In this document: positions 1 to 8,250 of the stretch, piece after piece | Layout: each line of letters opens with the position of its first letter | Position numbering within the stretch: the stretch's first letter is position 1 | Origin: Mycolicibacterium boenickei | Lineage (GTDB): Bacteria; Actinomycetota; Actinomycetes; Mycobacteriales; Mycobacteriaceae | Direction: 5' to 3' | DNA length: 64,000 bases | Assembly: GCF_010731295.1 (NCBI RefSeq) | Contig: NZ_AP022579.1 | Location: 1,178,001 to 1,242,000, forward strand | The notes under the pieces: generated by a model | Seen by the model: the letters and a program-made list of their open reading frames with translations, nothing else | Database searches by the model: none | What the model was told of the DNA's origin: nothing | Translations under genes and position numbers: made by a program

Positions 1-567
1 CTGGACATCGGCTTCCTCGTGTACTGCGCCGGGGCGGACCCCAAGTTCGCACCGTTCCTGTCCGGGCCGCTATCGGACGCCGAGTCACTGGTGCAGCGCA
101 ACTGCATGGTGCCGATGCAGTTGTGCCATCACTACGCACAGCCCATGGTGGACCGCGGTCGTGGCGGCATCATCATCTTCGGGTCAGGGGCCGGATTCGC
201 CGGCGGTCCGAACATGGTGGCCTACGGCGCGAGCAAGGCATTCGACATGGTGTTCGCCGAGGCGCTGTGGACCGAACTGAGTCCCAAAGGCGTCGACGTC
301 CTCGGACTGATCCTGGGCAAGACCGACACCCCCGCACTGCGCAAGCTCGAGCACGAGCGCGGCCAGATCTCCTCTCCCGAACAGACGCCGCCGGGCGCCG
401 CGGGCGTCGACGACGTGGTCGCGGCCGCATTCGCCAACCTCACCGACGGACCGACCTGCCTGGTGGGCCCGGAGATTCAGGCAGCCGCACAACTGATGGC
501 CTCGGTCAGCCGCAACGACGCGGTGCGCTTCATCGCGCAGGCGGTCACCGCGGCGATGGGCAGCTGA
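1..567 (+). CDS. SDR family NAD(P)-dependent oxidoreductase, 5' end outside window
   Basis: This is the C-terminal part (188 codons) of a short-chain dehydrogenase/reductase. The frame is open to base 1, so the Rossmann GxxxGxG segment lies before the window. Visible family marks are a YCAG segment standing for the usual NNAG, a serine-containing GSGAGFAGG strand, and the catalytic YGASK motif (Tyr near codon 75, Lys at 79). The substrate cannot be told from sequence. It is followed convergently by the P450 remnant. Confidence 0.85.
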   Translation: MDIGFLVYCAGADPKFAPFLSGPLSDAESLVQRNCMVPMQLCHHYAQPMVDRGRGGIIIFGSGAGFAGGPNMVAYGASKAFDMVFAEALWTELSPKGVDVLGLILGKTDTPALRKLEHERGQISSPEQTPPGAAGVDDVVAAAFANLTDGPTCLVGPEIQAAAQLMASVSRNDAVRFIAQAVTAAMGS

Positions 568-576
568 CCGGCGTCG

Positions 577-1011
577 TTACGCGCCGAAGCGGATGGGTAC
601 GGTCGCCGGCCCGCGGATCGCAGCGGTGTCGCGCCAAGTCGGGCTGCCCGCGAGGACGGGTCGGCGACGCAGGATGTGGCACAACGCCGCGGTTGTTTCC
701 AGCCGGGCCAGCGGTGCGCCCAGGCAGTAGTGGGCGCCGTGACCAAAGGTCAGTGGGGCCGGCCCGGGTCGGCCGGGATGGAACACGTCTGGATCGTCGT
801 AGACGGCCGGATCGCGGTTGGCCGCCGCGACGCAGGCGAGAACAGTTTCACCACAACTGATGTCGATGCCACCGAGGGTCTGATCGACAGTCGCGGTGCG
901 AGCGGTCGCCTGGACGGGGCTATCGAGACGCAGCAGTTCGGTGAATACCGCCGGGGCGCCGGCGTCGATCCCGTCGGCAGGACGACGGCCGGCTTCATCG
1001 GGTGTGAGTAG
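577..1011 (-). pseudogene. cytochrome P450, C-terminal remnant
   Basis: The minus-strand reading frame carries the last third of a bacterial P450. It has the K-helix ExxR motif (ELLR, followed by LDSPVQ), the segment ANRDPAVYDDPDVFHPGR, and the heme-thiolate loop FGHGAHYCLGAPLARLE with its axial Cys. A complete P450 is about 400 residues; only about 145 recognisable ones remain. Similarity stops around position 1011, exactly where the TetR gene begins on the other strand, so helices A to J have been lost. I infer a deletion or rearrangement junction here. The fragment cannot make a working enzyme because the substrate pocket and I-helix are missing. Confidence 0.75.
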
Positions 1012-1642
1012 TCGAACCAGGCGCCACACGAACCGTCGTGCGGTGAGTTGTCGCAGCAAGCAGGCGATTGCGGCTGCTCGCTCGGTGTTGGTGCGTGACG
1101 GCGTAGCCGGCATGACGATGCGCGCGGTAGCCGCGGAGGCCCAAATACCTTTGGGCACACTCCAGTACGTCTATCCCAGCAAGCAACTCCTGCTCCGCGC
1201 AGTCATCGAAGATGTGGTCGAGGAGATCGCCGAGGTGCTCAGGAGATCAGCGAACCTCGACGACAGCCTGGAAGTCGCGATCAAGGACGGTGTTCGCCGG
1301 TTCTGGAAAACGCCCGTCGAGGAGCACCGGCAATTACAGCTGGTCCAGCTGGAACTCGTGACCCACGCATTGCGCACACCCGGCCTGGAACCTCTGGCCG
1401 GGTGGCAGTACGAGCAGTACACGAGAGTGGTCACCGAATGGTGCGAGGCTGCCGCCACCCGTGCGCACGAGAGCAGCGCGCTCGGCCACGAACAGCTGGC
1501 CCGGCTCATCATCGCCGGCCTGGACGGCTTGATCATCCAGCACGTGGTGAACCCTGACCCAGATCGCTCCGCCACGGATCTGGACCAACTCATCGCGATG
1601 CTCGTCGACCACTACGCGGTACGGCCGGACCCGGACGTCTAG
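1004..1642 (+). CDS. TetR/AcrR family transcriptional regulator
   Basis: The product has about 212 residues with an N-terminal helix-turn-helix: AIAAARSVLVRDGVAGMT, then AVAAEAQIPLGTLQYVYPSK, the usual TetR recognition-helix pattern. The ligand-binding domain follows. The frame is open upstream to an ATG at 896, but that stretch is antisense P450 sequence. The GTG at 1004, or the GTG at 1043 which gives a classical 199-residue protein, is therefore more likely. No good ribosome binding site precedes either. It overlaps the decayed P450 end head to head, so its original target may have been lost. Confidence 0.8.
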   Translation: MSSRTRRHTNRRAVSCRSKQAIAAARSVLVRDGVAGMTMRAVAAEAQIPLGTLQYVYPSKQLLLRAVIEDVVEEIAEVLRRSANLDDSLEVAIKDGVRRFWKTPVEEHRQLQLVQLELVTHALRTPGLEPLAGWQYEQYTRVVTEWCEAAATRAHESSALGHEQLARLIIAGLDGLIIQHVVNPDPDRSATDLDQLIAMLVDHYAVRPDPDV

Positions 1643-1684
1643 ACCGGGTCGCACCCGCTCTCCACGGCGGGCCTGAGCACAGAG

Positions 1685-3484
1685 CTAGGGCCCGCGTACT
1701 GCCTTGCCGATCGGAGCTGTGTCGTTGGGGTGCCATTGGTCGGAGCCGTCGAGCAGGGTCCAGCCGGGTGGGAGTCCCGAGTCCAACGGGTCCGGGTCGA
1801 ACTGATCTGTGTCCCAGAGGTGTTCGATGTGGGGTGGGGTGGGTGTGGGTTGGTCGAAGTCGTCGTCCCAGTCCAGGTTCCATTCGGGCTCGGGTTGCAG
1901 CTCCCACTCGGGACCAGGGTCGAAGTCGCACTCGGATGCCCACTGCAGCTCCTGCGCCCGGTTCCATTCCGGGTCCGGCATCCCGCCCCACCTCGGGTCC
2001 GGCGCCAGCTCCGAATCAGGGTCGCGCTCCGGCTCGGGTTCCCATCCCGACTCCGCTTCCGGTTCGGCTTCCCACTCCGGCGTGGCTTCCGGTTTCGGTT
2101 CCGGCTCTGGGTTCTGTTCGGGTGGGGCGGGCTCGGGTGGGGTGAGCAGTAGTTCGGGGCGGTGGTAGTAGTTGACGCGGTGTTGGCCGTGGTCGAGTCC
2201 AGGCGGGGGATGCCATTCGACCTGACCGTGTGCGTTGATGGTGGTGGTGTAGCCGCCGTCGTCGTCGACCTGGCGGTTGTCGGGGCCGCAGGCCAAGCCC
2301 AATGTGTCCACGTTGGTGTGGCCGCCGGCCGCCCAGTCGGCGTCGCCGTGGTGGGCTTGGCAGCCGTAGGCACCCACGGTGCAGCCCGGTTTGGTGCACC
2401 CTCCGTCGCGGGCAATGAGCATGATGCGTTGGGCGGGGCTGGCGACACGGCGGGACCGAAAATAGTTCAGCGCCGCGCCGGTGGCCTGATCGAAGACCGC
2501 CAAGTAGTGACTGGCGTGGGCTCCCATGCGGATGACGTCGCGGATCGGAATCTTGGTGCCCCCACCGGTCACCCCGATCCCGGCGCGCGATTCGAGGTCC
2601 TGCAATGTGGTGCGGACGATCACCGACACCGGCAGCCCGTTGAGCTGACCCAGATCCGTCATCAGCGCGATGCGTCCGACGACCAGTAGCGCGTCGTGTT
2701 GGCGTTGAGCCAGGCTGCGGTGATCGTTGTCGATCTGGGCTTGGGTGGGGGTGCCGCAGGTGCAGGGCTCGTCGTCATCCGGGTTGCACATGCCAGGGGC
2801 GGCGAACTTGGCGAACAGCACCTCCCACACCGCGGCGGCTTCGGGGGTCAGGTTGCCCGTCAGTGCGGTCATCGCGTCACGACCCTGCTTGCCGGCCGAC
2901 AGCCCGCGTCGGCGGGCACGTTCGGTGTCGTCGGGTTCGGGTCCGTCCTGATCGAGCAGAAACAACCGCAACTCGGCGGTGTCTTTGAGTTCTTTGGGGC
3001 CCACCCCTACCGCGACCCGGACCAGGTCGGCCTCGAACTGTTCGCGCGTGGTGTGGTCGACGAACGCCGGTAGCCCATTGATGGCGTCGCGCAGCACTTT
3101 GACGTGGTCGGGATTGATCATTCCGGCGGTTTGGGCGGCGGCCACCGCCGGCAGCACCGGCGGCAGCGGTTCCCCGGTCAACGCGCGGCGTGGCCCCAAC
3201 TCGGCGGCCTCGGCCAGCCGGCGGCCGGCTTCGGCACGCGACAGGCGCCAACGGATGCGCAGCACCTCGTTCCACGACTTGGCGCCCAGCTCGCGGGGCG
3301 TGGTGTCGGCCTGCAGTTGGGCCAGCAGTCGATGCAGCGGGGAAGGCAGCTGACAGCTCAATGCCTCGAACTCGTCGAGGACCGCCAGCAGTTCGGCGCG
3401 GGTCAGCGAACCGAAGTCACACGCAGCGAACGCGTCGAACGCGGCCCGCAACCCCGCCACCGCGTGGACCGCACCCGCCTGCAT
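1685..3484 (-). CDS. DUF222 / HNH endonuclease domain protein (13E12 repeat family) with Trp/Pro/Glu-rich tail
   Basis: The 599-residue protein has an N-terminal DUF222 domain (about residues 5-370) and an HNH nuclease domain with C-x4-C and QAHHGDADWAAGGHTNVDTL (about 380-430). This is the architecture of the 13E12 family common in mycobacteria. The last 150 or so residues are an unusual degenerate repeat of W-[EP]-rich units such as PEPEWNLDW and GWEPEPERDPD, acidic and probably disordered. An in-frame ATG at 3499 sits inside the SOS box, so I chose the ATG at 3484. Several 13E12 genes of M. tuberculosis belong to the LexA regulon, and the box here fits that. The cellular role of the family is unknown; DNA cleavage is inferred from the HNH motif only. 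Confidence 0.88.
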   Translation of the reverse strand: MQAGAVHAVAGLRAAFDAFAACDFGSLTRAELLAVLDEFEALSCQLPSPLHRLLAQLQADTTPRELGAKSWNEVLRIRWRLSRAEAGRRLAEAAELGPRRALTGEPLPPVLPAVAAAQTAGMINPDHVKVLRDAINGLPAFVDHTTREQFEADLVRVAVGVGPKELKDTAELRLFLLDQDGPEPDDTERARRRGLSAGKQGRDAMTALTGNLTPEAAAVWEVLFAKFAAPGMCNPDDDEPCTCGTPTQAQIDNDHRSLAQRQHDALLVVGRIALMTDLGQLNGLPVSVIVRTTLQDLESRAGIGVTGGGTKIPIRDVIRMGAHASHYLAVFDQATGAALNYFRSRRVASPAQRIMLIARDGGCTKPGCTVGAYGCQAHHGDADWAAGGHTNVDTLGLACGPDNRQVDDDGGYTTTINAHGQVEWHPPPGLDHGQHRVNYYHRPELLLTPPEPAPPEQNPEPEPKPEATPEWEAEPEAESGWEPEPERDPDSELAPDPRWGGMPDPEWNRAQELQWASECDFDPGPEWELQPEPEWNLDWDDDFDQPTPTPPHIEHLWDTDQFDPDPLDSGLPPGWTLLDGSDQWHPNDTAPIGKAVRGP

Positions 3485-3487
3485 GAT

Positions 3488-3503
3488 TCGAACATACATT
3501 CGA
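3488..3503 (-). promoter_or_regulatory. SOS (LexA) box upstream of the DUF222-HNH gene
   Basis: On the plus strand the sequence is TCGAACATACATTCGA, which matches the mycobacterial LexA consensus TCGAACNNNNGTTCGA except for one A in place of G. It ends four bases before the chosen start codon at 3484. The location and the known LexA control of 13E12 homologues support a real operator. Confidence 0.75.
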
Positions 3504-3531
3504 CCACCGACAGGTGCGGCCGCGCGAGGTA

Positions 3532-4443
3532 TCAGCTGACGCGGTCAGGCGCCCAGTACGCGAGCATCTCCGCGAACGTCTCGAAGGCCGGCTTCGACAC
3601 CCCGTAGGCCGCCTCGAAGTGGATGCTCAGCGGGAAGCCGAGATCGGCCACCCCGTCGATCACCCGCTTGTACAGATCCAGCATCAGCTTGCGCTTCTCG
3701 TCCGGGTCGCGATCGGCCAGCTGGCTGACGAACTCCTGCTCGGCGGCGACGGCCTGGTTACCCGGATCCTGGATCAGCCAGTTGATCAACCCGACCTTGG
3801 ACTCCATCTTCGGTACGAAGCCGAACGACAGCAGGATCTCGGGCCGGTGCTCGGTGGTCGCCGCGAATTCTTTGAGGTAGCCGACGATGGCGTCGGAGTA
3901 CAGCAGCTGAGTCATGCCGTACGTCGCGCCCTGCTCGCATTTGAAGTTGAAGCGGCCCTGCTCGCCGTCACGGGTCGGGATCAGGATGGCGCCCCGGTTG
4001 GGCACCAGCTGCTCATAGATCGTGAGAGCGTCCGTGGGCGCGACGCCCTCACCCTCGCCGTCCTTCATGGTCCGCGGCACGCCCACGAATGCGATGCCGT
4101 CGAAACCGGCCCCACTGAGCGCGGTCAGGCGCTTGCCCAGTGCCTCCTGGCCCAGGAACGAGGTGACCTGCGTGCACAGACCGCGCATGCCGGGCAGTTC
4201 GGGCTGCAGGATGTTCCAGTAGTCCAGGACATCCATCCGCGGCTTCATCTCGATGGGACGGTCGTCGTCCTCGTCGATCATGCCGGGGATCATGACGTGC
4301 CGGATCCGGCCTTCGATGCCGGTTTCGGCGGCCAAGGCGAGCACTTTCCGCGCCTCGTCAACGGGGTACTGCAGGCCGCGTTCCAGGTTCGGCGGGACGA
4401 GTTCCAGCGCGATGGTGTTCAGGGGCACGGACTTGCTCCACAT
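3532..4443 (-). CDS. methylenetetrahydrofolate reductase-like protein
   Basis: The 303-residue single-domain protein begins with the IALELVPPN segment typical of the MetF/MTHFR TIM barrel. It is of the short mycobacterial type studied in M. smegmatis, reported to be monomeric, NADH-oxidising and lacking bound flavin. The expected reaction is reduction of 5,10-methylene-THF to 5-methyl-THF for methionine synthesis. This assignment rests on overall resemblance, not on a diagnostic motif. The start is the ATG at 4443, with no strong ribosome binding site. It is a single gene: the DUF222 gene lies downstream on the same strand but has its own promoter. Confidence 0.75.
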   Translation of the reverse strand: MWSKSVPLNTIALELVPPNLERGLQYPVDEARKVLALAAETGIEGRIRHVMIPGMIDEDDDRPIEMKPRMDVLDYWNILQPELPGMRGLCTQVTSFLGQEALGKRLTALSGAGFDGIAFVGVPRTMKDGEGEGVAPTDALTIYEQLVPNRGAILIPTRDGEQGRFNFKCEQGATYGMTQLLYSDAIVGYLKEFAATTEHRPEILLSFGFVPKMESKVGLINWLIQDPGNQAVAAEQEFVSQLADRDPDEKRKLMLDLYKRVIDGVADLGFPLSIHFEAAYGVSKPAFETFAEMLAYWAPDRVS

Positions 4444-4624
4444 CTCAGACGTTCATTCGCAGCCTGCCGGGCGGCACTGACCAGCAGCTGACGATGCCCT
4501 CCAGACTACGGAGCCAGGCTGGCAACCACACAGGTACCTCCCACCCAACGCCGCATTTCAGGCGAAGTACGGCGCCAGGCTAAGTAGCGTGCGGACCATT
4601 ACCGCCCCGTGGTAGACCACCTGC

Positions 4625-5386
4625 ATGGCTGAGCGCGTCACATTCCCCAGTTCGACGGGCCCGACACTGGCGGGTGTGATCGATCGGCCGGACGGGCCGG
4701 TGCGGGGCTGGGGAGTGTTCTCCCACGGCTTCACTCTCGGGAAGGACTCTCCGGCGGCCTCCCGCATCTGCAAGCAGCTGGCCGCCGACGGCATCGGGAT
4801 GCTGCGGTTCGATGCGCTGGGCCTGGGCGATTCCGCGGGCGACTGGGGCGACGGCTCGTTCACCGTCAAGGTCAATGACGTGATCGCGGCCTGCACGTTC
4901 ATGGCCGAGCGCGGCACCCCGGCCGACCTCCTGATCGGACATTCGTGGGGCGGCGCGGCGGTGATCGCCGCAGCCCGGCAATCCCCCGGCGTGCGGGCCG
5001 TGGTGACCGTCGGTGCGCCGTTCGACCCCACCCACGTCGAGCGTCAGTACGACGCGGTGATCGATCAGGTCTGCGCCGAGGGCAGCGGCCAGTGGATGGT
5101 GGGCGGGAAGACGCTGACGCTCAAGCGGGCTTTCGTCGAGGACGTCCGGGCCACCGAGCTGCTCGACAAGATCAAGGGACTCAAACTGCCGCTGCTCATC
5201 CTGCACTCGCCGACCGACAACACCGTGGGCATCAAGAACGCCAGCGACATCTTCTGGGCCGCCCGCCATCCGCGCAGCTTCGTCTCGCTGGAAGGTTCCG
5301 AACACCTGCTGACCGGGCCCGGGCAGGCAAAACGCGCCGGCCGGATCATCGGCGCCTGGGCCGATGCCTACCTCGACGTGCGATAG
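4625..5386 (+). CDS. alpha/beta hydrolase
   Basis: The 253-residue protein has the alpha/beta-hydrolase fold. The nucleophile elbow GHSWGG has Ser near residue 102, the oxyanion HG is in FSHGFT, the acid is probably in HSPTDNTVG, and the His in GSEHLL. There is no signal peptide, so it is cytoplasmic. It resembles the bacterial hydrolase family often paired with OsmC domains, but no OsmC domain is present here. It sits 9 bp upstream of ribH2 and the two may share a transcript. The substrate is unknown. Confidence 0.85.
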   Translation: MAERVTFPSSTGPTLAGVIDRPDGPVRGWGVFSHGFTLGKDSPAASRICKQLAADGIGMLRFDALGLGDSAGDWGDGSFTVKVNDVIAACTFMAERGTPADLLIGHSWGGAAVIAAARQSPGVRAVVTVGAPFDPTHVERQYDAVIDQVCAEGSGQWMVGGKTLTLKRAFVEDVRATELLDKIKGLKLPLLILHSPTDNTVGIKNASDIFWAARHPRSFVSLEGSEHLLTGPGQAKRAGRIIGAWADAYLDVR

Positions 5387-5395
5387 CGTCACCAC

Positions 5396-5848
5396 ATGTC
5401 CGACGCAGCCACTCAGATCGCTTTCGTGCAAGCCACCTGGCATCGCAACATCGTCGACAAGGCCCGTGAAGGGTTCACCGAACGGATCGGCACCCATGGC
5501 TTCGCCGATGCGGCTCTCGAGTTCTTCGAGGTTCCCGGCGCGTTCGAAATTCCGCTCACCGCAAAGCGTCTGGCACTCACGGGGCGTTACCGGGCGATCG
5601 TCGCGGCCGGGCTCGTCGTCGACGGCGGCATCTACCGCCACGACTTCGTGGCCACCGCGGTGATCGACGGGCTGATGCGCGTACAGCTCGACACCGACGT
5701 GCCGGTGTTCTCGGTCGTGCTCACCCCGCACCACTTCCACGAGCATGACGAGCACATCGACTACTTCACCAGGCATTTCGTGAAGAAAGGTGCCGAGGCG
5801 GCCAACGCCGTGGCGGCCACCCTCGCCCTACACGACTCGTTGGGTTAG
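5396..5848 (+). CDS. ribH2: 6,7-dimethyl-8-ribityllumazine synthase, type II (RibH2)
   Basis: The 150-residue protein fits lumazine synthase of the RibH2 kind known from Brucella and Mesorhizobium. It has the substrate loop EVPGAFEIP, the strand GLVVDGGIYRHDFVATAVIDGLM, and SVVLTPHHFHEHDEHIDYF with the KKGAEAANA end. The enzyme condenses 5-amino-6-ribitylaminouracil with dihydroxybutanone phosphate. No other rib genes are nearby, so this is probably a second copy outside the main riboflavin operon. Its end overlaps the convergent fprA stop by 4 bp. Confidence 0.85.
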   Translation: MSDAATQIAFVQATWHRNIVDKAREGFTERIGTHGFADAALEFFEVPGAFEIPLTAKRLALTGRYRAIVAAGLVVDGGIYRHDFVATAVIDGLMRVQLDTDVPVFSVVLTPHHFHEHDEHIDYFTRHFVKKGAEAANAVAATLALHDSLG

Positions 5849-7206
5849 TCGCGCACCAGGGCGTCGCGGCCGGCCCGGATCATGTCCTCGCGCGGGACCA
5901 CCTTCACGCGTTCGCGTCCCTGGACCTCACCGAGCGAGATCTCACGGGCATCGAGGCGCTCCCATTCCGCCCAGGTGGTGTAGTCGACACCGTTGGCCGC
6001 CAGATGCGCGAGTATCGCGTCAGGGTCAGCGGTTTCGGGGGCCCGAAGGCCGGGCAGGTCGTTGAGCAGACTCGTGACGGTTTCGGCGGCATCGGACTTC
6101 GTGTGCCCGATCAAGCCGATCGGTCCCCGTTTGATCCACCCCGTCACGTACACGGCGTCGATCAGGCCCCCGTCGATGTTGAGCACGCGGCCCGCGTCAT
6201 TCGGCACCACCCCGGCGTGGTGGTCGAACGGCAAGTCCGCCAGATGGGTGGACAGGTAACCGACGGCGCGATACACGGCTTCGACCGGCCAATCGGTGAA
6301 TTCTCCCGTACCTCGGACGTTTCCGTCCCCGCAGAGCTCGGTTCGTTCCGTTCGCAGACCCTCGACCCGGTCCGTGCCCAACACTGCCACGGGTGCTTGG
6401 CACAGATGCAGGTGAATGCGGTGCGGCGCGCCGGTGGGCTCGCGTTGCAGATACTTCATCATGGTGTCCACCACAAGCCTGGTCGACTTGCTCGTGTTGA
6501 TCGCGTGCTGGCTGGCGTCGTCGATCTCGAAGCCCTCGGGGTGCACGACCACGTCGACGCTCGGAGAGTGCGACAGCTCACGAAACTCCATGGGGCTGAA
6601 CTTGATCTGCGCCGGCCCGCGACGCGCGAACACGTGAACGTCGGTGGCCTGGTTGGCGGCCAGGCCCTGGTAGACGTTGCCGGGGATCTCGGTACCCAAC
6701 TGCTCGTCGGCCGGCTTGGCGAGCATCCGGGCGATGTCGAGCGCCACGTTGCCCGCGCCGAGCACCGCGACGTGTTTCGCCGTCAGAGGCCAGGTGCGGG
6801 GCACGTCGGGATGCCCGTCGTACCAGGACACGAAGTCGGCGGCGCCGTAGCTTCCCGGTAGGTCGATACCCGGGATGTCGAGTGCCCGGTCGGCCCTGGC
6901 CCCGGTGGAGAAGACCACCGCGTCGTAATGTCGCCGGAGATCGGCGAGGCGGAGGTCCGTGCCGTAGTGGACATTGCCGATGAACCGCACGCTGTCCTGG
7001 TCGCGGGAGAGCACCCGGCGCAGCGCCTTGATGATCTCCTTGATTCGCGGGTGATCCGGGGCGACCCCGTACCGCACGAGCCCGTAAGGCGCAGGCAGCC
7101 GGTCGAATACGTCGACGCGCGCATGCTCGTACTCCTTGGTCAGGATGTCGGCGGCATAGATGCCCGCCGGGCCCGCGCCGATGACTGCTACCTGGATCTT
7201 CCTCAT
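5845..7206 (-). CDS. fprA: FAD-dependent ferredoxin-NADP reductase FprA
   Basis: The 453-residue protein has the adrenodoxin-reductase architecture. An FAD-binding IGAGPAGIYAADIL (about residues 9-22) and PAPYGLVRYGVAPDHP are followed by an NADP-binding VLGAGNVALDIARML and ARRGPAQIKFSPMEFREL. The family transfers electrons from NADPH to ferredoxins that feed P450s and other oxygenases. The IdeR-like iron box directly upstream suggests derepression when iron is scarce. The length is normal for mycobacterial FprA. The start ATG is followed by MRKIQVAVIG with no spare N-terminal residues. Confidence 0.93.
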   Translation of the reverse strand: MRKIQVAVIGAGPAGIYAADILTKEYEHARVDVFDRLPAPYGLVRYGVAPDHPRIKEIIKALRRVLSRDQDSVRFIGNVHYGTDLRLADLRRHYDAVVFSTGARADRALDIPGIDLPGSYGAADFVSWYDGHPDVPRTWPLTAKHVAVLGAGNVALDIARMLAKPADEQLGTEIPGNVYQGLAANQATDVHVFARRGPAQIKFSPMEFRELSHSPSVDVVVHPEGFEIDDASQHAINTSKSTRLVVDTMMKYLQREPTGAPHRIHLHLCQAPVAVLGTDRVEGLRTERTELCGDGNVRGTGEFTDWPVEAVYRAVGYLSTHLADLPFDHHAGVVPNDAGRVLNIDGGLIDAVYVTGWIKRGPIGLIGHTKSDAAETVTSLLNDLPGLRAPETADPDAILAHLAANGVDYTTWAEWERLDAREISLGEVQGRERVKVVPREDMIRAGRDALVRD

Positions 7207-7222
7207 GACCGCCCTTACATAT

Positions 7223-7241
7223 TTAGGTAAGGCAAGCCTAA
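7223..7241. promoter_or_regulatory. IdeR (iron) box upstream of fprA
   Basis: TTAGGTAAGGCAAGCCTAA differs at three positions from the IdeR consensus TTAGGTTAGGCTAACCTAA. The symmetric arms extend outward to ATTTAGG and CCTAAAT (7221-7243). It lies 17 bp upstream of the fprA start codon, a position suited to iron-dependent repression. Confidence 0.8.
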
Positions 7242-7284
7242 ATTCAGGTGCGAATCCCGCAAGACCTCCCCAACGAGATCCCCG

Positions 7285-8190
7285 TCACTGGGCGGTGGCG
7301 CGGCGGACGTGCGCGGCGATCCGCTCATACATCGTCCGGGTGACCTCGGCGTCGTCGCTCATGATGTTGTAGCCGTGGTCGACGTCGGGCACCTCGATGT
7401 ACTCGGCCAGGGAACCGACGGCCTCGAGCTTCTGCGCGTACCGCTGAGCCTCGTCACGCAGCCGGTCGTACTCGGCGGTGACGATCAGCGCCGGGGCGAT
7501 GCCTTCGAGTCCGTCGGCGTTGGTGCCCCACGCCGGCGACGCCAGACGATCTCTGCGCTGAGCCCGGTCGGGAATGTAGGCGGTGTCGAATACCTCACCC
7601 ATCCACGGCTTCATCACCGCCTTCGCGCCCAATGGGGAGTTCTTGTCCCTGGTGGCGGTGACGAGGTCCAGCGGCGGGTAGTGCAACACCTGCAGTGCGA
7701 TCCGCGGCCCACCGTTCTCGAGGGCCAACCGCGAGGCGGCCGCGGACAAACTGCCGCCCGCGCTCTGCCCTCCGACGCACAACCTGCTGCCGTCCCAGTC
7801 CCGTTCGGGCGCCGAGGCCCAACCCAGCACGTCGTAGATCTGCTCCACCGGAGTGGGAAACCTACGGATCGGTGCCAGCAGGTAATCGACGTTGACCACA
7901 ACGACATTCGCGTGGGCGGCCAGAAAACGACACCACGGGTCGTCCTGCTCGCGGTGCCCGACGACGAAACCTCCGCCGTGCACGTTCACATACGCCGCAG
8001 GCTCCGCCTCGCCGGATGCCGGGTGATACACCGTCGCGGCTACCGCGCCGTGCCGGGTCGGGATGTCGATCAGCGTTGTGCGACCCGGGATTTCGGGGAA
8101 CCGCACGCCCGGTTTCGGGGCCGGATTGACGGCTGCGGAGAACAACCGGGCCAGGGCGTCGGCCAGCAACGGGGTGGACAGTATGGACAC
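7285..8190 (-). CDS. alpha/beta hydrolase, hormone-sensitive-lipase type
   Basis: The 301-residue cytosolic esterase has the HSL-family oxyanion motif HGGGF, the nucleophile GQSAGG, an acid in TAEYDRLRDEA and His in DVDHGYN. I start it at the GTG at 8190, which follows AAGGAA closely. The upstream in-frame region to 8247 has no better site. It lies about 60 bp downstream of the AraC gene on the same strand, so the two may be cotranscribed or functionally linked. It acts on short-chain esters or lipid breakdown products by family analogy. Confidence 0.85.
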   Translation of the reverse strand: MSILSTPLLADALARLFSAAVNPAPKPGVRFPEIPGRTTLIDIPTRHGAVAATVYHPASGEAEPAAYVNVHGGGFVVGHREQDDPWCRFLAAHANVVVVNVDYLLAPIRRFPTPVEQIYDVLGWASAPERDWDGSRLCVGGQSAGGSLSAAASRLALENGGPRIALQVLHYPPLDLVTATRDKNSPLGAKAVMKPWMGEVFDTAYIPDRAQRRDRLASPAWGTNADGLEGIAPALIVTAEYDRLRDEAQRYAQKLEAVGSLAEYIEVPDVDHGYNIMSDDAEVTRTMYERIAAHVRRATAQ

Positions 8191-8250
8191 GATTTCCTTC
8201 GAATGAGCGGTCGAGCCAACAACAATCGCACTCGACGCTACCCGCACAGC

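Noticed and set aside
1780..2140. plus-strand frames rich in Gly/Ser/Val over the DUF222 tail
   Set aside because: They only mirror the low-complexity Trp/Pro/Glu codons of the minus-strand gene.
2190..2420. HNH segment as a homing endonuclease or intein
   Set aside because: The HNH motif is in the standard C-terminal position of DUF222 proteins, with no intein splice motifs or interrupted host gene.
3514..4491. 325-codon open frame antisense to the MTHFR-like gene
   Set aside because: Composition is that of a shadow frame in GC-rich coding DNA. The minus-strand frame has clear family similarity.
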